Under the pieces are notes generated by a model. That model saw only the letters and a list, made by a program, of their open reading frames with translations, did no database searches and was not told the DNA's origin. From Glandiceps talaboti (taxonomy: Eukaryota > Hemichordata > Enteropneusta > Spengelidae), in contig NC_135570.1 of assembly GCF_964340395.1 (NCBI RefSeq), positions 13,092,322 to 13,156,321 of the forward strand: a stretch of 64,000 nucleotides of DNA, given 5' to 3'. Below, piece by piece: positions 12,825-26,765 of this stretch. The first letter of the stretch is position 1. Each line of letters starts with the position of its first letter. The position numbers and the translations under genes were made by a program.

Positions 12825-14496
12825 CGCACCATGCATACAATGAAAAGATGGAAAAGAAGATTATGCAAATACCCGACACTTCTTTATTTCTGTTGATATA
12901 GATGATGAGGCCAATTAACACATTTCTACCAGCTTAGCATATTAACTAACCTCGGATTTTCGAGGTTGGGAAGTTCTCAATTGGTCATACTTTAGCATCG
13001 GAGAGAATTGTAATGAATCTGACGTAAAGGTAAGTCAGCTCTACTTCTAACACTCAATATTCACCTGTGATGACTGGATAATACTTTGACTTCCTGGGAA
13101 TTTACAAATTTTCTACAGTGGTTGAAAGCTCCATGGCGACCAATATTCCTGATATTCATAGTTTTAAAAATATCTCCACACTTTGCCATATGAGAGATTG
13201 CTCCAGATCCTTTTGAAGTACTAAAATAAATCTGAGGAGTCACCATCTTGTTTTCAAGGAAATTATTTTTTTTTTCATTTTCCCATTCAGATAACACCAT
13301 ATCTGGCGGCCATATTGGATTCTAAAATGGCTTCATTTTGATGTTATTTCGACCTGTTTCAAAAATCGTACGATGAACTCATGATTTTTTTCTTGATTTT
13401 GAATAAGTATGGGTTTGAGTGTGCTTGAACAAAGTAACGGAAAAAGTTTAAGATTTTTATTCCTGAGGGACTTTCTACCCTAATTGATTCTCTATTGGTC
13501 GAAAATAAACAACAATTAGCACTAAATTGTAAATATATATAGGAGTATTCTAACTGTGTTGTGTGTGGTCTCCTGAAGGCAGAATACAGTAGAAATACTA
13601 ATATAAACTTGAGAACACTTCGCTACACTCAATTTCCAGAACACCAAATTAAAAAAGTTCTTATACACTGATAGTATGTAAATCTGTGCCTAAAATAGAA
13701 TTCACCAAGAATAACAATCATTGAATTTCTTGCCATGACTTTACCCATGTACACTGCATATGCATTAGGCGTACATGAGAATAAGTCGACCTTGTTTGAT
13801 TTTGACCCTCTAGCATGAAGTAAAATACTATTACAGATACTGAGAATTAGATAATTCTGGTGAATCAGTTTCAGAGACAAGGTTGATTGCTATTGATCAT
13901 GGTATTTCATCATTTATCATAATTATGAATATATATTTTGAATATATATTTTTTGAATTTTTGTTATATATCATAATTTTCAACTGTTATTGAGAAAACA
14001 TACTTGAAGAAATCTTGTGATTTATCTGAGTTCAAAAATATTGTGCGTAATCGGAACAGCACAATTTTGTTTACGCCTTACAGCTCTAAAATGTTCACAA
14101 CCTATGATACTTGTGACCTATGCATAAAGACACAGACGTTAGTAACAACTGGTTGCCATGTATAACACTACTTGACAAGCTTTAAGTCAATAGTAAAACT
14201 AATGCATTAGTTTTACAGAGTTGACATACTTCCTCCACATTATATCTGCAGGCATGTAATTATTAGGGTTGTTAAGAACAGCAACATTCCTTTGAGCTCT
14301 ATAGCTGTAAATCTGTAGAGGTTAGGTTTTAGAAAGTTGTATACATTGTATATACTACATGTATATGTTGAGTTCATCTTTCAATGTCTGATATGCAATT
14401 AGAAATCAATCTCACATTATTAATATTGGTCACATTATGTCAAGAATTTATCAAGTTTCATCTATTCATAGACATAGGCTTTCACCACCATCATCT
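12825..14496. other. No gene seen
   Basis: Unique AT-rich sequence with no recognised motif, apart from a GGCGGCCATATTGGATTCTA piece at about 13307 that resembles common dispersed repeats. Confidence 0.5.
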
Positions 14497-14556
14497 TCAC
14501 ACACATACACAAAACATATGTACACACATACACACACATACACGCGCGCGCATGCT

Positions 14557-14591
<35 letters not shown>

Positions 14592-14683
14592 AAGCACAGT
14601 CATGTATGCATGCATAAACACACATACATACGCATGTATGCACAAGCACACACAGACAAGCAAGCACACATGTATGCATGCAT

Positions 14684-14744
<61 letters not shown>
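14497..14744 (+). repeat. Compound (CA)n microsatellite
   Basis: Runs of CA occur at 14558-14590 and 14689-14744, with interspersed ATGCATGCATR and GCGCGCGC segments. The open frames over it are repeat artefacts. Confidence 0.95.
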
Positions 14745-14746
<2 letters not shown>

Positions 14747-15810
14747 GTATACAACAGTCACACACAAGAATAAAACAATCATCCATTTTAGATTTTACTG
14801 CCACAACTGTCCAGGAAAGATGCAAAACTTGTGGTGGGGATGGGGGCGGGGGAAGTGATGGTGGAGGTTAGAGGTAATGTCAGACTATCATGACTATGCT
14901 ATACCTATTTTTAATTTACTATTATTTGTCTTTATGCTTGTAAAGAATCTTGAAACCCCCTCAGAAGATTGTCTTCAATATTGACAAGTGTTGAATCATA
15001 TATCTTACAGTATGCACTGCTCATAGTCATAAAAAGCTAATGGCCTATAATTTACAGCAACATGGGAAAACATTCTCCCCTTTTAAGTGAACTAAACTGA
15101 CAACTTCTCTGGTTTGCTAGCCGAGACTCAGGGATTTTGACGTGTGACACAAAAGTTAAAATCCCCACAGAACTTGACTACTGGTTTGCTAAAATGACAT
15201 TCCTGGACTATCAGAGAAAATAACAGGTTATATGTATAAGATTGCAGAACGCAAGCTGAAAGTCAAAATGAAAGTAAAAGATGTCTCCACATCACACACT
15301 ATGATGGGTATGTTGAATATTCTTCATTGGAATGTCCATTCATACATACCTACTAGCTAAAACTATTAAAACTGCTAAGAATGTAAGTCATAATAGGGGG
15401 TTATGGTTAGGCAATTTTTTACAGACTTTTTCGTCGTTACATTCACCATGTACCTTAACCTGAAATCAACATCACCATGTTCACCTCAGGGTAAATATCT
15501 TTTTCTAGCAGACATGTCACACCTACTGCTTGTATAGTCGGACTAGCTACCCACGGTATAAACCACGACAGTTTATGCTCTAGGCTGCCGAGTCTACTTA
15601 TAAATTCCAGACTCCTGATCGGATTAAATCAGGCCACATTTTTGTGGCTTTGTACGGGAAAATTAGGGAAATCCTCCAGGCATTATTGAGAACTGGGGTT
15701 CAATCCGATTGTTTACAGAAAAACAAAAGGAAATGTATACATAATGTACCAGGGTACTCATTTATCATACAACTGTATAGTTAATTTATCTATCTCGTTT
15801 TTTTGTTCTT

Positions 15811-15832
15811 TGTTGTTGTTGTTGTTGTTGTT
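15811..15832 (+). repeat. (TTG)7 microsatellite
   Basis: A short trinucleotide run between two poly-T stretches. Confidence 0.85.
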
Positions 15833-16588
15833 TTTTGGAGGGAGGAGGTTTCCAACTGAAAATTTACAATGCATTTTACCATTCTATATTCACTTGCCTA
15901 AGTTACAAACTTACATGCATTTGTTTTCAGTATGTATGTAATGACAATTGCTTTGCTGCTACTATCTCAAGAAGATCTCTACAACATCTACATCTCTCTG
16001 CTAAGAAGAGCTTCTCGAGATAATATCACCAAGACAAAGAAAACTCTGCTAAAATAATTCAGAATTTTATTTAATATCTGATGCTACCATTGTGCAGACT
16101 TGGCCAGGAACACATCCATCACAGATGACTAGCTTACACTGTAACATTACATCCAGTATTTGCTATGAAACTTGAAAGTGCAGATGTTTCAATTGCAAAA
16201 AAAAAAAATTTCACACAATTCTACAAATTGTGTAAGACAAATGAAATTAAACACAATATAGACTAAAAGAGAGCTGAGCAAACCTCTTAAAACGAAGTAC
16301 GCTTTGAGCATACCGATAAATTCAATCAGGAGACACTACTGTATCTAAATGAATACACCGACAAGACATAAACATTGTCCTTTTAATTACCAGATATCAA
16401 TTTTATCTCTCCTATAAAGGGACTTCATTGAGGAAATAAAACACTGTAACTATCACAGCAACGGGTTTTCCAATTCATTACTTTAACACTATAGTGATGG
16501 ATCAAGCTAGTACTGTGGTATGACCTATGCCGAGGACATCACAGCTACACAGAAGTCCCTCATGAAGCCCTAGGAATGTGAACGGTGT

Positions 16589-16625
16589 AATTCTACCCTG
16601 CAGGCATCCTGCTGGATGTAGAATT
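16589..16625. other. Hairpin AATTCTAC/GTAGAATT
   Basis: An 8-bp outer stem encloses partly pairing CCTGCAGG/CCTGCTGG sequence. It is miRNA-precursor-like in size only; there is no known miRNA seed. Confidence 0.35.
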
Positions 16626-17594
16626 TTTTGTGATTAATAACAGCTTATTTGTTTTTCATTTGTTTAGAAACCATATGTCACACGTTTGCCTTTGTAAATC
16701 ATTCTCAGATAATTCACATTATATTATGCAGTTGGACTGGAACCATACTGTTGAGAGTTTGATTCGTTATTTGGCAGTGATTTTTATTCAGGCAATAGTG
16801 AAGTAAAATCTACTGAAAGCACAATTTTTTTTCTACTTATTTATAGAACTTTACAAACCAACAATATGGTATAAAAATTAAAACTGTAAGTTTTGCCAGA
16901 TTTCTACCACTCTGTTACCAAGGTTACGAAATATTGACTGAAAATATCAAAATACCAGAAAATGACAAAGTTGATGAACTAAATGACATTAATGATTCTT
17001 ACAGTACTGTAATGTGTAAGAAATTGCTACCAGGGCGGCCAGAGCTCTAAAACTGTATATAGTTCGTCTTTATCCTAGAAAAATAAATCTGTCGTTTAGG
17101 AGCTGTTGTTTTAGCTGGGAGTACAGGCTCAAGTTCTTACGTAGTCTTCTTTACGATTATACAGTAAAAATTTTTTATACGAATTAACTCAACATGTGCT
17201 AAGATTTATATATAGCATATATGCAATATTCAGCTGTTTTACGTTTTGTAGATAGTACACGTCATGTGGCTCTAGTCTATGCTATCCATGGCATCAATCT
17301 CAAGATCTCTATCTGAGAGTTGAAGACATGCGGTGATACCATAGATAGCACTAAACTAATATGGTCCTGTTAAAATACTTGGGAAATGTGCTGTCAGTGG
17401 CAAAAAAGTGGGGGTTGGGGTGGAGTTGTAAAAGCAATGTCATCAAATTAATATCTCATGAATCAGCCTTGGGGATCATTTAAATGGAAGCTTCAAGTCA
17501 GGGTATTATGTTCTCACTGTGGGTTGTCAGGTCAGTATTGTTTTTAAACCTCTGGGTGCTATAAAGTCTGCCCTCTATGTGAATTGGATGAGAG

Positions 17595-17670
17595 CCTGAC
17601 ACACAGCAACTTCTTGTATTACACCCACACCAAAATTTAATGTTCCCCTACCCCTTACGCTGTGTAGTCT
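17595..17670 (-). repeat. Single unit of the 103-bp repeat family, inverted
   Basis: CACCAAAATTTAATGTTCCC and CCTTACGCTGTGTAGTC are the complement of the array unit at 431-1035, with moderate divergence. Confidence 0.65.
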
Positions 17671-17962
17671 GGATGCCAACATGGTTTCTAACTAAAACCA
17701 CGTGTGGAGATGTAAATTGTAGCGATACCGTATAGGGACTAGACTATACTCTGTGGTGATCCAAGAAAACCTAACTGAAGCTTGTATACATGTAGAGTAC
17801 ATTTCGGGTATGGTACCAAACTGACATCTGAAACTGGAAGGTGTAATACCAGGTTAGCACACCATTATCATCATCCCAACTTAGTGGTGATTAGTAAAAT
17901 CGTAACTTGCCTTGTTCTGACAAAGTTGTTAATAGCTCCGACCATTTAACACAAGCAGCAAC

Positions 17963-18052
17963 TTGACACCTAAGTACTGAACACCCTAAGCGCTGGACAC
18001 CCTAAGTGTTGTTTGCCCAAAGAGTTGTTCGCCCAAAGAGTTGTTCGCCCTA
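17963..18052 (+). repeat. 16-bp minisatellite, about 5.5 units
   Basis: Successive units are GAACACCCTAAGCGCT, GGACACCCTAAGTGTT, GTTTGCCCAAAGAGTT and GTTCGCCCAAAGAGTT. The drift along the array is progressive. It may be one subterminal array of a decayed element, like the 62.9 kb element; no opposite arm was found. Confidence 0.8.
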
Positions 18053-18934
18053 TTAAAGTCCAGTCATAACAAACATTAATGTGAACATGGCTTATGTTAT
18101 CAGCCGACAAAATCAAGATTTGTAGAACCACCGACATCTTTACATCAACAGTACAAGTTAAAATAATTCCATTCAACAATAACATCCACTGTCATTACTT
18201 CTGAATTTCTTATTTCATATTCAGATAGTGTTCACAAAATGCACTTGACGTTTCCTGTTATCCAATCTGACATCAGCTGTCAACATCACACCTGAACTCC
18301 TTATCATCGCTAAAATTTCAAGAACTGATGGACAGTTATCAAACGCCAGTTCTGAAATTGTGTCAACATCGCATACTAGACCTTCCTGTGCAAACCGTAA
18401 ACTTCATCTCTCAAATTTCTAAACTGACAGGCAATTATGAAATGTCAATTTTGACATTGAGAAATTAGTCTCACTGCTCGTACAGAAGAGGTTAAAGGTC
18501 ACAGTACTATAGGGACTTATTAATTTACACATCTCAATGCTTCATTAGGTTCTCTTTATGTAGTACCTACAAGTGCACTGATTACTTCCATCTTACTCAG
18601 AGGATTTGAATTGAGGGCAATAAAATCACAGATGAGATTTCTGGCTACTTTATTTCTAGATCAATCTGATTAAAATCCAATGTAGTGTACACAGCGCGAT
18701 TTCTTTTTGGCTGTTACATTTACTGTCGTTTGTTCTTTTGTGAATCCTCGTTACATACATCTGACATGTTTTCCTGAGCCACACGAGAGTGCTGAGTGAA
18801 TTGACTCAACAAATCTAGATGCCTAATGTGCCAAAACATACAGGGGTACAGTACTTCCAAGCACTCTGCTCAAAAAGAGCATGAGCACAGAGTGCAGACA
18901 ACAATGTTATGCAAGTTCACAGCCAACACAATTC

Positions 18935-19186
18935 AATAGGGAAGTTGCAAACCCGCCATGTTGAATGTTGCATCATGGGAAATGTGATAATAAATACTAA
19001 TCAATTAGTATTGTAAACAATGTTGATACATTGTTTGTAACCACAAATAATCAATTCATAGTTACCCTGACAATTGTGGGAGGTTTATTTTATCGGTAGC
19101 TCCAGATTAGGTATTACGATAATCACAGATAATCCCATAGTCCTTTGCATCTGAGCATGCTCAGTTTGGATTACAAGTTCCCTATT
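18935..19186 (+). mobile_element. MITE family 2, copy a (252 bp)
   Basis: TIRs of about 18-20 bp: left AATAGGGAAGTTGCAAACC, right GGATTACAAGTTCCCTATT. The interior shares nearly all positions with 50176-50427, including TTGAATGTTGCATCATGGG and ATCTGAGCATGCTCAG. It is non-coding. No direct target duplication is evident. Confidence 0.85.
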
Positions 19187-20730
19187 GGAATACTCACTTC
19201 TCAGACACGATTTCAAACCAATCAAAATATACTCTCCTTCTTTAGCCATAGAGGGCATGCTAATGAAATTTTAGAGCCTCTGTATTTTATCCCCGCAATC
19301 ACGATTGTCACGAGTATTATACGAGTTATGTTTCAAACGAGAAATGTCCTTAGGCTACATTTAAATTTGAACAGAAAGATAATTTACATAATCAAAGACA
19401 AAAATAAATTTGATTTGTCGTATTTAAATATCATTTGATTCTTGCAATCTTAATAAATGTAACAAAATTGTACAAATCAAAAAAATTACTTCGCTATTTT
19501 ATCATAATTACAAAGCGGTTTAGAAATACATAAATCCTCTTTCTACCCGAGGGGTTATTTCCTTGTACACAAAAAATTACAAGTTGGGAAAAAATCTAGA
19601 TTTAAAAAAAAAATATTGTTGGAGAATTTCTTTGTTCAATAGTACAAGCTATAGGATTAGTATCGATATCATGCGTACTTCATAAAGTACGTTCGTTGGT
19701 AATACTAGATACCCTTGCATCCCTCAGCTTCCGCTTGCTTCTCCACAGAGATGGTTCTTAGTTGTTCAGATAACACTCATCTGCCTGTACTTATAAATGA
19801 ATACGGTAAGACTACTAAAAATTTCATAAGTTTAAAATTATAAGACGCTACAATAGTACAGGGAGAAAAAAAAAAGAAGAAATTTTTGAGTCCTGAAAAA
19901 AATTTTTTTTTTCATCGATTGAAAAAGTGTCGTATTTTCCAATTAACTTACGCCTACAAATAAATAGCAGGAGATTTGAACACGGGAGTACTATCTCTCA
20001 TAATCCCCAATGTAATTATAATTCCTGTCTCTGATTTCAATGCTAGAAGACATCTCCCTCTAGCAAAAACCTTTTAATCTTAAAAACAAGGACAATAAAA
20101 GCTGTAAGATGTGATAGTTCCTTGTCATACTGGGTTTCGATTACATCCGACGTTTTTCTTTCTTAAATGCCAACTCCGCTCTTGACATTTTACGAAAAAA
20201 TATCTCACAAAATGGCCAATTATCATTTTGTAAAGCTTCTAGACACACACATACAGTCAGCCATCTGCTACAATAAGCAAGAATCGATAAATATGTCTTA
20301 TGGTGATACATGTACTTCAATATTACTATTTAGATTACGTCTGGCTTTTTACATCTAAGCTCCTAAAATTGCCGATAATTGCCACGCGTCTTAAAGGCCG
20401 ACAGAGTAATCACTAGAAACCTTGCTATTTGGCATGTACCTACTACAAATGATAGAATCTAAGTATTGTTGCTATGTTTTAGGAACCTTAGTAACAGAGG
20501 AGAAAAATCTGGTGAAAATTACACAGATTTCCATAACATAATTTTGGTGGTGAACTCTGGTAAAACACTTGGAAAACAAAGGTATATACACTCATACTAT
20601 CTACAAGTACTACTTACCAACCATAGAAAGACACAAAATTCTTTGTCATACGACATATCTAATGATAACTCAAAAACAGTTTTAACATGATTTACATTCT
20701 GCCCATTCTATTTGCGAATTTTCCCCAAGA
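19187..20730. other. No gene seen
   Basis: AT-rich unique DNA with poly-A runs. Frames at 19145-19438 and 20167-20358 have chance-like composition. Confidence 0.55.
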
Positions 20731-21050
20731 CTTAAAGGCCTCGGATTCAATCCCAGGTTCTTACATTAGCATAGTATGTTATGAGTGGAGCCATAAGATT
20801 ACACAGGATCATCCTTTTGTTTAGGACAAACTTTTTCTATAACCCTGCTAGACTATCACTTTTAACATCTAACTTTCAATACTGACAATCTTTAAAGGCC
20901 CATGTTTCAATCCCAGGTTCTTACATTACTGTTATCTTATCAGTGGAACCATAAGAATTCCGAGATCATTATTCTGGACAAATCTTTTTGCTGGCACGCC
21001 AGGTTGTTTCCATGGAAACCTTGAACATGTAACTTTGTCTATCTCACAAA
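20731..21050 (+). repeat. Tandem pair of the ~160-bp dispersed repeat
   Basis: Both units have TTAAAGGCC, TTCAATCCCAGGTTCTTACA, GTGGARCCATAAG and GGACAAAC/T-CTTTTT in the same order, starting at 20731 and 20891. Related sequence is at 3592. Confidence 0.75.
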
Positions 21051-22359
21051 CAAACACCTTCATTTTATATTGCTTTCCAAAAAAAAATTTCGTACAGTCT
21101 GTAAAATATCAGAAGACATCCTCGATAAAGGTTACCTCGTTTATGTAGCACCTGGCTGTCATTACGCCTTGAGTAATACTTACTATAATCTTCTCAAACC
21201 ATGTTCCGTTTTTTCCTCAGAGGAAAACGTAATTTGATAATACAACAGCATTTGCTTTAGCTTTACAACAAATCCGTAGAAATCCTTTAGATGAAAAGGG
21301 AATAAAACAGACACACGGAATCCAATTCCAACACCCCTAAACCAGCTTAAACTCGTACTCATCTCATCGACTTATCAATGAATCCCCTTTGCGCCATCGT
21401 AACTGTAGCCTGCGGACTGGATCAACCTACCCACTGATGATAGCACATATAAGATGTCTGCCGTCATTAAAAAAAACTTTTTTGTCTGATTTTTTCCTGC
21501 TTCTCTCATATAGTAGTCTCTAAAGAGATCAAATTAGTCAAACTCCACCTGTCCCTAAAAGCCCCGTGATTTTATAAAATGCGTCACGCACGATGCAGAA
21601 ACTGAGACCATTTCAGAAAAAAAGAGAGAATAATTCCTAGGTATATTTACCTGTGCAATATTTTCTACCCAATAATCTCTACGAAGTACAATTTTCAGAA
21701 CCTATATTGTCTTCCATTATTGGTGGAGGATACATTGTTAACTTGACTTGCTGGCTCCACAGCGTTTGTTCTAGGAAACAACACTGTCAATCCAGCTAGT
21801 CAAGTCTCTGGCGCACTGCTAAGGAAATCATGCTAAAAATAACTATTGAGTACATACATGTCAAGTTCTGCAACTATATCCCCAGCATCCAGCAGTGCCT
21901 TGAGTTTAACACACAATATGTGATCGACAGTCAATGAAAATTCTACAGCAAGTTTCATAAGCATTGATCCGTGACTGACATACCACTATAGCTAGCTTGT
22001 CAACTTGTCAAGTTAAAATATCGCATTTCTTATCAAACTGTCAATCATCATAGTATGGGGTTGGGTATAGATTGAATCTGGAGACACACACTACTGTAGA
22101 ATGATGTCATGTGTATAGTAAAGTATTCTCCATACTTTTTACACTAGAAAATCAAGAAACTTGAAAATAGCATATCTAATGATCTGTTTTCATATAATTT
22201 TGGACAAAAACAAGAGTGTGGTTTCTATTTTATCAAGCAGGTACTAAAAAATTACAAGCAGGTTTGTTACTTTTATTTGTGCATGGAAATACTCTAGGTA
22301 TTACTATCCATGTATTCAGCAAACGTTTGCAGACCACAGACATTGGCGTTTCTAGTTTC

Positions 22360-22480
<121 letters not shown>

Positions 22481-23195
22481 GTTGACGGGGAAAATCTATT
22501 ACATCAGCTTTCATACACTGTATATACCTCAGTTGTCAGAAGCTGTGAGCTTAGTTGTTCACGATCATGAAGAACACATGCTACACTACTACTGAGCTAC
22601 GTATTCTTAACCATTAAAAGTCATCTCCTGTAACAAGTTGTATCCAAGATGTCATATCCTATCAATTCTGGTAGTTGATCAACCCTATTCAACATATATA
22701 TATCAGTGTGTCACCGCACAGTTTTAAGTTGTACAAATCACTCATTTTGCCAAACTAACGTCAGCCACATTTCCTGAGGCTGTAACAAACCTGACAGTTG
22801 ACATTACAGTGCATCAATGACCTTGGAAAGTGATTACCAGAAGTACAAGGCAAGGGTCATACCCTATCCTTGTTTATACCACAGAGGGCGCTGTAACTAG
22901 ATGAAGCCATAATTTGATTTTCTGGTGATACACATCACGTTATTTAACTGCCAAAATTGTATTAATTTGCTGTTCATGAACTTGTCAGTCAAAAATAATG
23001 TAATTGGAGTGAAACATGTTATCCTGTTTATCGACCTAACCATCCAAGGAGTTGGAAAAGTTCAACCTACTTATCCACCCATCCAAGATGCTGTAAAAGT
23101 AATAACTTAAAATAGAAGAAAATTTGACTTTCAGGAAATATACCAAATGTGCTGACCCACACTGTAATGCCTACACATGACAGAAGACAAAATTC

Positions 23196-23285
23196 AACAT
23201 AGTGCTAGAGGCATGCGCACACAATAACATAGTGCTAGACACATGCGCGCATAATAACAAAGTGCTAGATGTATGCGCACACAAT
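23196..23285 (+). repeat. 30-bp minisatellite, three units
   Basis: Each unit contains ACATAGTGCTAGA followed by an ATGCGCRCA segment, starting at 23197, 23227 and 23257. Confidence 0.85.
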
Positions 23286-24148
23286 TTCAGGAATAAACCA
23301 ACCATGCTGATTCACCCTTATTGGTTCTCCACAAGGCTGAACACAACCATGTCAAGATAAAATTTTTCCCTTTTTCCCAAATGACAAACTACCGTATATT
23401 ACGATAAAAACATCCCTCGTGAATTTCACTCTCCTCGGAGAAAGTGCAAAGGTATCAATTTAACCTTTACCAAGATCGAAACAAGGTCACGTCTTCATCA
23501 TGGATATTTATGAGGTGAACATTTTTTTCATTAAAACAGAATGCTGTTGAGGAGACTCTGACAACTTCTGAATTTATCTTTATTAGCTGAATATGCTTAC
23601 AAATATCTTGGGATATTAGGAAATTTATTATGGCACGAAAAGGAAAGGACCACGGAGTGCCAGGAAACATAAAGGCAAGAAAGCCCAAGATAATTAGTAC
23701 GGATACATGTTAACAAAAGCCAAATTACACAGCATTCCTGGTTTTATGTTATACAGCTTTTCCTTGCAAATGCCCCTCGGAGCAAAGCGGCGTTCCTTTT
23801 TTTCCATGCAGACTTGTGTTCAATCCGGTGGAAAACATCATTCCACTTTCCAGCGAGGGGAATCAGTGAGTGGAAAATGGATGAATAGCAGTAAATGCTG
23901 ATGAGCTCTGCCTTTTTACTAAGAGAGCATGACATCAATTTCTAATATCCCATAAAGCGAGGTATAGACTTTCTATTCTAAAGTCTTTCAATTATTAGAT
24001 TGAGCAGACACTGCGCACCTTCAAGCACAACCCTCATGTAACAGTTATCTCATTTTTTAAGTTTTAGTAAATATATATATATATATACATTGCCATCTGT
24101 ATCCTTGCTGTAAAATATAAACAAAACCAAGACTGATAATTGGTAAAT

Positions 24149-24255
24149 GTTTCTAATTAGTTATAAAATCCTTCTAATTAGTTGTCAAATGCGTCTAATT
24201 AGTAGCACTTGATTAATTATTGGTGAAGTAGTAATTAAACATGTACAATAATTAA
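24149..24255 (+). promoter_or_regulatory. Cluster of TAATTA homeodomain core sites
   Basis: TCTAATTAGT occurs three times at about 24-bp spacing, followed by TTAATTATT, GTAATTAAAC and AATTAATTAC. TAATTA is the core of Antennapedia/paired-class homeodomain sites. In AT-rich DNA such clusters also arise by chance and slippage. Confidence 0.3.
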
Positions 24256-25750
24256 TTACCCCTTACTTCTCACATGCAAGTCACTAGACAAACATATAAA
24301 CAGCATTAACTTCCAATGGTGTGGGATAAAAAATTATTTGTCAATGTTTTAATACTTTAAAAAAATTCAGGAATGTTTACAAATTTTTATCACTCGGCAC
24401 CCATAAAAGTTACAAAATGATTTGAGTTGCAGTTACATATAGAACCTGCAGTGTAAACTTTATTAAACAGCTCGAGTCAAGTTAAACATCTCCAAAAATA
24501 TTTCTGCAAGAAGATGAAATATCAAGAAAGGATTTGATTCCGACATTCATATAAAATACAGTATGTGTGATTGTATGCATAACAGCAAAAACTCACTGGG
24601 AGCAATTCCCAGCACAAAAAAAATGAAAAAAGAAGAAAAAATACAGTAAGAAGTCTGAAAGAAACAGAAATATAATGTCATGTAGCCCTGAGTATATGTA
24701 TATTAAATACCCCATGAGAATTTAGTAATACCTTTGTAAAAAGATTCCCATATCTTATGTTTTTTGGTTTGGTTTTGTTTTTGAGATCAGGACTATTGCA
24801 TTTTTGATTTATGATATGGGTTTCATCAGTTCATATTACACCCAGTAGGTGACTACTAGACACCATATCACTTCTTGTGTCAGGGTTTGCATCTCCAAAC
24901 TGATGGTGAGGGGAGGGGGAGGGAGGAATGATGGCAGGAAAAGGGGTGCTGGCAGGGGACTTTCAATCTCTTATAATACTTTGCAGGGCAGAGATGCAGG
25001 GTCAACTGTCACAATCAAATCCAATATTACATATCAGACTGCATAGATGTTCACATAAAAGGAACTATGAGATAATAACAGCAAAGGACATCTCTACATC
25101 CAAATGAACTTTCCTCGGTACATCTATCTTCTTCATTTCATCTAACAAGTCAAGTTCAATGCAGCAATTATGTCCACTGATTTCTAACTGACCTTGAACC
25201 TAATGTTAACACTGTTCATCTAAAATTCAATTTTCCAATAAATGAATATGTCATATACCTTAGAAGATGTCGAACAGAATTCTACATAACACAAATTAAC
25301 TAATCTATTTACAACTCAGGTACTGCCTAAAGTCAGGTTTATAGATACATTTTATCTAAAATGATATTTTGTTTTCTGAACAACTAAGTGACTGTGATTA
25401 TGCAGTTAAATCCAGTCATAATTATTAGATTAACATCTTGTGTAGAACAGTGTGTCACCATGGTTACGACATGGAAATTTCATTTCCTTATTTAGGAGTC
25501 CAGGACAGAACTGCTTGCAGGCAATACTATGACATTCCATGTACATATTATATAATATGTATAACCTAGCTATAAGTATATATGTAGTAATCATTATCAT
25601 AAATTAAAATTTTTATTTTTCTAAAAATAGGGTGAACATTCTGTAAAATAAATCCTGTAAAATAAACAAATGATTATTTACAGGACACAATGTAGATATG
25701 TTTGTACATGTCTTTGTCTGTGTAAATGGGTGCATACAATGTATAATATC

Positions 25751-25753
<3 letters not shown>

Positions 25754-25782
<29 letters not shown>

Positions 25783-26461
25783 TGTATGTATGTATGTATG
25801 TATGTATGTATGTATGTATGTATGTATGTATGTATGGATGTATGCATGGATGGATGGATGGATGGATGGATGTATGTATGTATGTATGTATGTATGTATG
25901 TATGTATGTATGTATGTATGTATGTATGTATGTATGTATGTATGTATGTATGTATGTATGTATGTATGTATGTATGTATGTATGTGTGTGTGTATGTGTG
26001 CATGTATGCGTGTGTATGTATGTATGTATGTATGTATGTATGTATGTATGTGTGTATGTGTGTGTATGTGTATGTGTGTATGTGTGTATGTGTGTATGTA
26101 TGTATGTATGTATGTATGTATGTATGTATGTATGTATGTATGTTATGTATGTATGTATGTATGTATGTATGTATGTATGTATGTATGTATGTATGTATGT
26201 AGTTAGGTTTGTATGTATGTATGTATGTATGTAGTTAGGTTTGTATGTATGTATGTATGTATGTATGTATGTGTGTATGTATGTATGTATGTATGTATGT
26301 ATGTATGTATGTATGTATGTATGTATGTATGTATGTATGTATGTATGTATGTATGTATGTATGTATGTATGTATGTATGTATGTATGTATGTACGTACGT
26401 ACGTATGTATGTATGTATGTATGTATGTATGTATGTATGTATGTATGTATGTATGTATGTA
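25754..26461 (+). repeat. (TATG)n tetranucleotide array, about 700 bp
   Basis: A long GTAT/ATGT array with interruptions: TGGATGGA block at 25832-25872, TGTG-rich stretch at 25982-26095, two AGTTAGGTTTG inserts at about 26201 and 26233, and CGTACGTACG at about 26394. The three long plus frames are artefacts. Confidence 0.97.
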
Positions 26462-26765
26462 GACTAGTAGATTATTTTAATATATTGACATGAGGTAATA
26501 AAATACCTCTCAGTCTATTGGGCTAATAAGTCACCTTGAACAAAAAAAATGATACATTGAAAAGATTACAAGCATTGAAAATTAAAGTGAATCTATCAAA
26601 GAACTTGACAATATTTCACTGCACCTGCATGGTTGCATGTTATTAGAATGGCGCCTTATAAACAAACTAAGTTTCAAAGATTAATAAGCACATGGCCTTG
26701 ACACAGACAAATTAGTCTATGTGACGTCATTCAAAATGAAACCTGGTGGTCATTATATCGCATCA

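Noticed and set aside
14384-14871. HTHT and CVCV frames
   Set aside because: They come from the (CA)n microsatellite.
15660-15720. tRNA-like B-box core GTTCAATCC near 15692
   Set aside because: No A box at proper spacing and no cloverleaf could be drawn.
25670-26493. Long plus frames of MYVC repeats and a minus HTYI frame
   Set aside because: They are pure translation of the TATG tetranucleotide array, open in several frames at once.
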